Source of the DNA: Gammaproteobacteria bacterium
GTDB lineage: Bacteria; Pseudomonadota; Gammaproteobacteria; Granulosicoccales; Granulosicoccaceae
NCBI GenBank assembly: GCA_019634245.1
Contig: JAHQVR010000073.1
Location: forward strand, 1 to 8,605
DNA: 8,605 nucleotides
Direction of reading: 5' to 3'
The position numbers were made by a program, and so were the translations under genes. Below the pieces are notes generated by a model. The model saw only the letters and a list, made by a program, of their open reading frames with translations. It searched no databases and was not told the DNA's origin. This document shows, one piece after another, positions 5,640 to 8,605 of this stretch (position 1 is the stretch's first letter; every line of letters begins with the position of its first letter).

Positions 5640-5656
5640 ACGCTTGTCAGGCGTTT
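5640..5656. terminator. Small hairpin with T tract between convergent genes
   Basis: ACGCTTGTCAGGCGT (5640-5654) folds into a 6-bp stem with one G-U pair and a 3-nt loop, running into TTTT (5653-5656). It is 10 bp after the kinase stop and before the convergent aminotransferase stop. The stem is short, so termination may be modest; on the opposite strand there is no good T tract. Confidence 0.45.
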
Positions 5657-5670
5657 TATACAATCTTCGA

Positions 5671-6993
5671 TTAAGTAAGCACTGCATCGACAGCCCTCAC
5701 CAATCGCTCAATCGCATCCTCCAACTCATCATCCGTTGCGATAAACGGTGGTGCTAATAGTATGTGATCTCCACTTTTACCGTCACGTGTGCCGGGCATG
5801 GGGTAGCACACCAGACCTTGTTCAAGCGCAGCTTTTTTCAATTTTGCTGCTAACTGTTTATCAGCATCAAACGGTTTTTTGGTTTGCTTATCAGCAACAA
5901 ACTCCAAGCCCCAGAAAAATCCTCTACCACGTATATCACCCACATGAGCATGTTGACCCAGATGCGCTTGCAGTCTTGATTGTAAAAAGGCGGCCTTTTT
6001 ACTTACTCTATTAACTAGCTGCTTTTCGAACAGCTCGGTTAGTACCGCATAAGCAGCTGCAGCGGCAACCGGATGCCCCAGATAAGTATGCCCGTGTTGG
6101 AAAAAACCCGAGCCTGTTGAGATGGTGTTGTAAATTTTTGATGTGCACAACATGGCACCTATGGGTTGATAACCTGCCCCCAGCCCTTTTGCTATACAAG
6201 TGATGTCTGGTGCAATGTTATCGGCCTCACAGGCGAATAGGTGCCCTGTTCTTCCCATGCCACACATTACCTCATCGAGAATAAGCAGCACGCCGTAGTG
6301 ATCACAGATTTCTCGCACCCTGGCAAAGTAACCATCAACTGCTGTAACTGCACCCAGCGTTGCGCCAACTACAGGTTCTGCCAAAAACGCCATGACGGAA
6401 TCCGGCCCCAAGCGCAGAATCTCGTCCTCCAGATCTTGTGCGGCTCGTTGCCCGTAGTCTTTTAGTGTTTCGTCCTCTCGACGTTCGGCGTATTCGTAGC
6501 ACGGTGCGATATGGCTAACGTCAATTAGTAGTGGTGCAAACTGCTCGCGCCGCCAGCCATTGCCACCCACAGCCAGTGCACCTAGCGTATTACCATGGTA
6601 GCTCTGCCTGCGTGCAATAAGATGTTTGCGTTGCGGCTGGCCCTTCTCAACAAAGTACTGTCGCGCAAGTTTTAGCGCAGCCTCCACAGCCTCCGACCCG
6701 CCAGATACAAAATACACACGATCTAAATCGCCCGGCGCATGATCTATAAGAAGGTCGGCCAAATTTTCTGCAGGTTCTGTGGTGAAAAACCCGGTGTGCG
6801 CATAAGCGAGTTGATCAATCTGCGCTTTCATTGCGTTTTGCACACGTTCATTGGAATGACCAAGGCAAGACACAGCCGCACCACCCGAGCCGTCAAAGTA
6901 GCGCTTGCCAGCCTCATCAATCAGATAACAACCATCACCACCAACAGCGACCGGAAATGTTGTGTGACAGTGCCTGGGAAATACGTGTGACAT
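5671..6993 (-). CDS. Class III PLP-dependent aminotransferase
   Basis: The 440-aa length and motifs are those of fold-type I, class III (omega-amino acid type) aminotransferases. Visible are YFDGSGGAAVSCLGH (32-46), the phosphate-binding SGGSEAVEAALKLARQY (97-113), YHGNTLGAL (132-140) with the ring-stacking aromatic Tyr132, the AEPVVGA strand (205-211), DEVMCGMGRTG (240-250) with Asp240 that pairs with the pyridine nitrogen, and CIAKGLGAGYQPIGA with Lys269 forming the Schiff base. RGRGFFWGLEF near 350 is also typical. It should move an amino group from an amine or omega-amino acid to a keto acid; the substrate cannot be told from these motifs and no pathway genes lie beside it. AGGGATAGG-like purines (rc of 6998-7006) precede ATG 6993. 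It converges with the kinase and diverges from the ABA4-like gene. Cytoplasmic, no unusual features. Confidence 0.95.
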   Translation of the reverse strand: MSHVFPRHCHTTFPVAVGGDGCYLIDEAGKRYFDGSGGAAVSCLGHSNERVQNAMKAQIDQLAYAHTGFFTTEPAENLADLLIDHAPGDLDRVYFVSGGSEAVEAALKLARQYFVEKGQPQRKHLIARRQSYHGNTLGALAVGGNGWRREQFAPLLIDVSHIAPCYEYAERREDETLKDYGQRAAQDLEDEILRLGPDSVMAFLAEPVVGATLGAVTAVDGYFARVREICDHYGVLLILDEVMCGMGRTGHLFACEADNIAPDITCIAKGLGAGYQPIGAMLCTSKIYNTISTGSGFFQHGHTYLGHPVAAAAAYAVLTELFEKQLVNRVSKKAAFLQSRLQAHLGQHAHVGDIRGRGFFWGLEFVADKQTKKPFDADKQLAAKLKKAALEQGLVCYPMPGTRDGKSGDHILLAPPFIATDDELEDAIERLVRAVDAVLT

Positions 6994-7066
6994 TTAGCCT
7001 ATCCCTTTAATCGATTAGCGAACATCTTTAAAAGCGCGATTGTTTGTCTGTTTTCTTTTACAAAGC

Positions 7067-7085
7067 TATCATGATAACGATATCA
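7067..7085. promoter_or_regulatory. Overlapping TATCA/TGATA dyads between divergent genes
   Basis: TATCATGATA (7067-7076) is a perfect 10-bp palindrome, and its right half forms a second dyad TGATA-ACGA-TATCA (7072-7085). Three half-sites therefore sit in the middle of the 122-bp gap between the divergent aminotransferase and membrane-protein genes. A TTTACA (7057-7062) that could be a -35 for the plus-strand gene is adjacent. A shared operator is possible, but low-complexity chance is not excluded. Confidence 0.3.
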
Positions 7086-7115
7086 GCAATTTAATGTCGC
7101 TTACGGGGTGGTTTA

Positions 7116-8405
7116 ATGATATTAACTGATCCAAGTACAGTTTTTGAAATAGCCAACTCCTTAGCCTTGCCCGGCTGGATATGGCTGATAATCTGGCTAT
7201 TTTTACCTGCAAATTTACAACACCAAACGCGCTACGGCGGCCTCTTGCTGCCGGTTGTTCTGTCTTTGATGTATTGCGCATCCGCCTTGGTACACCTCAG
7301 CTCAGCCAACGGTGGGTTTGATTCCCTGGCTAACGTTTTGTCGCTGTTTGCTGATGACGGTGCGACGCTGACTGGTTGGGTACACTACCTCGCTTTCGAC
7401 CTTTTCGTAGGATGGTGTCTGGCCAGACACGGCATAGCGAACGGACTAAACCGGCTATTACTTATTCCCTGTTTTCTACTCACATTTATGTTGGGCCCAG
7501 TAGGCCTGTTGTTGTATTGCATCTTGTTTGTAAGCCGCAAGATCGTCAGCCTCAATGGACAACGTTCAGTTGCTTCTGACTCACTATGGAGACAAATGCT
7601 GTTCGGCCAATTGAGCCTTGCGAACTGCGGCCTTGCACTGCTACTGATAATGCCCGCATTAGCACTGGCACTGGCCATGGATACACGTACGGTGCTAGAG
7701 ATTAACGTTTGGTGGAAGCCTATCAAGTTTGCATTCGCCCTCGCGGTATACACGCTAACCCTCTCGTGGTACTCAAACTACTTGCCCGACAGTTGGCGAT
7801 CGAGCAAACGCTACAACGGTTTCGTAGTGATTGTTATCGTCTCGATCGCCTTGGAAATGATCTGGTTGATCTATGCAGCATCCTTAGGCGAGGCGGCGCA
7901 CTTTAATAGATCACACCCCGTTCTTGCACCTACCTACCCTATGATGGGCATTATCGCTGTCATTCTCACAGCGCTTTCACTGGTGGTGGGGATGGGTGTT
8001 TTACGATCAAATCACACAGCGTTACGCCCGATTACACAATACAGTTTGGGGTACGGCCTTATCGCAACGTTTGTTCTAACATTGATTACCGCTGGCTATA
8101 TGTCAGGCGCTCCAAATCAATCACACGCCGTAGTCACAGGTGAACTATCCATCGCGGCAAAGAATTCAATCCCTTTTTTGGGCTGGTTACGACAAGTAGG
8201 CGATTTAAGAGTTGCCCATTTTTTCTCAACCCACGCTTTGCATTTTGTGCCACTAGCTGGATGGCTAGCTAGCCGAATGATAAGTGATCAATCTGCTTTT
8301 CAACAAGAAAAATCACAGCTTGTGGCGCTTATCCTTACGGGCATATATGGCTTACTGGTTGCCTTTACTTTTTTGCAGGCCTTAGCAGGCAAACCTTTTA
8401 TCTAG
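7116..8405 (+). CDS. Polytopic membrane protein: ABA4-like (DUF4281) domain fused to a second membrane domain
   Basis: The 429-aa product begins at ATG 7116 behind a G-rich GGGGTGG (7105-7111). Residues 5-145 fit the ABA4-like family: the FEIANSLALPGWIWLI opening, a second helix near 42-65 ending in a HLSS turn, GWVHYLAFDLFVGWCLAR (87-104) and LTFMLGPVGLLLY (about 122-135), four helices in all. ABA4 in plants is needed for neoxanthin formation; bacterial homologues have no settled role. From about 165 a second part with some seven hydrophobic helices follows, with conserved-looking polar motifs: INVWWKPIKFAF (196-207), H262-F-N264 and RVAHFFSTHALHF (365-377). I have a sense that this half exists as a separate uncharacterised membrane family, but cannot name it. 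It is an inner-membrane protein, monocistronic, divergent from the aminotransferase. No catalytic function can be assigned. Confidence 0.82.
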   Translation: MILTDPSTVFEIANSLALPGWIWLIIWLFLPANLQHQTRYGGLLLPVVLSLMYCASALVHLSSANGGFDSLANVLSLFADDGATLTGWVHYLAFDLFVGWCLARHGIANGLNRLLLIPCFLLTFMLGPVGLLLYCILFVSRKIVSLNGQRSVASDSLWRQMLFGQLSLANCGLALLLIMPALALALAMDTRTVLEINVWWKPIKFAFALAVYTLTLSWYSNYLPDSWRSSKRYNGFVVIVIVSIALEMIWLIYAASLGEAAHFNRSHPVLAPTYPMMGIIAVILTALSLVVGMGVLRSNHTALRPITQYSLGYGLIATFVLTLITAGYMSGAPNQSHAVVTGELSIAAKNSIPFLGWLRQVGDLRVAHFFSTHALHFVPLAGWLASRMISDQSAFQQEKSQLVALILTGIYGLLVAFTFLQALAGKPFI

Positions 8406-8470
8406 ATTAGTGCAGTTTATTCTATGGTAGGTGTTCAGCGCGTCACTTAGGGTGTTTACCAACAGCTTTG

Positions 8471-8605
8471 TCAGCTCTGCATTTTGAATTTATCTAAAAT
8501 CGTTTTTGCAAAGAAATGTGTGCCTTCCTCGGCTCCTGCTTCAATAAACTTCTGCACCTTGCCCAATGGGAAAGTGATGCTATTGGGCTCGGCCCACAAC
8601 ACAGC
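8471..8605 (-). CDS. C-terminal end of an unrecognised CDS (5' partial, runs off the window)
   Basis: From the right edge the minus strand is open for 44 codons (starting AVLWAEPNSITFPLGK, ending TILDKFKMQS) to TGA at 8473-8471. The composition is protein-like, with a Trp, an acidic-aromatic helix KFIEAGAEEGTHFF and a final amphipathic helix. It is convergent with the membrane-protein gene, 65 bp away. No signal or membrane segment is seen in this part. I do not recognise the family from so short a tail. No clear terminator hairpin lies in the 8406-8470 gap. Confidence 0.65.
   Translation of the reverse strand, partial: AVLWAEPNSITFPLGKVQKFIEAGAEEGTHFFAKTILDKFKMQS

Noticed and set aside
7385..7753. 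Minus-strand open frame of 122 codons opposite the ABA4-like gene
   Set aside because: It lies fully inside a strongly supported membrane-protein gene and has no plausible start signal or recognisable motif.

Overview
The window looks like chromosomal DNA of a Gram-negative bacterium, probably a gammaproteobacterium. The basis is a periplasmic YHS-domain protein with a Sec signal, an OmpR/BaeS-type two-component pair, and moderate base composition. No rRNA or tRNA is present to fix the taxon, so this is inference. The left third (1-2900) has an accessory feel: a perfect 12-bp tandem repeat, about 690 bp of gene debris, a SUKH (SMI1/KNR4) protein of unknown role and a GyrI-like protein. From about 3060 on, genes are intact and well packed.

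Layout: (a) 1-224, the 3' end of a probable CDS encoding Pro-Ser-Val-Val repeats. (b) 225-914, no intact gene; it holds a near-palindrome with direct repeats (515-551), a fragment resembling the N-terminus of ribose-5-phosphate isomerase B on the minus strand, and a short match to the 3' end of the next gene. (c) 915-2150 (+), SUKH-domain protein with a methionine-rich segment. (d) 2258-2875 (-), GyrI-like small-molecule-binding protein, convergent with (c), with a perfect inverted repeat just before its start codon. (e) 3188-3652 (+), secreted YHS-domain protein, preceded by four WAACC boxes spaced exactly 11 bp apart. (f) 3796-4527 and 4524-5630 (+), OmpR-family response regulator and membrane histidine kinase overlapping by ATGA. 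(g) 5671-6993 (-), class III PLP aminotransferase, convergent with the kinase across a small hairpin. (h) 7116-8405 (+), a polytopic membrane protein joining an ABA4-like (DUF4281) domain to a second membrane domain. (i) 8471-8605 (-), the C-terminal end of an unrecognised CDS leaving the window.

The most coherent idea is that the YHS protein and the two-component pair form one module. The 11-bp phased direct repeats upstream of the YHS gene have the geometry used by tandem-binding OmpR/PhoB-family regulators, and such a regulator is encoded immediately downstream. The signal sensed is unknown; a metal or redox signal is a guess from the YHS family. The GyrI-like gene may be separately controlled through its own inverted repeat. 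I see no complete mobile element, CRISPR array or RNA gene.
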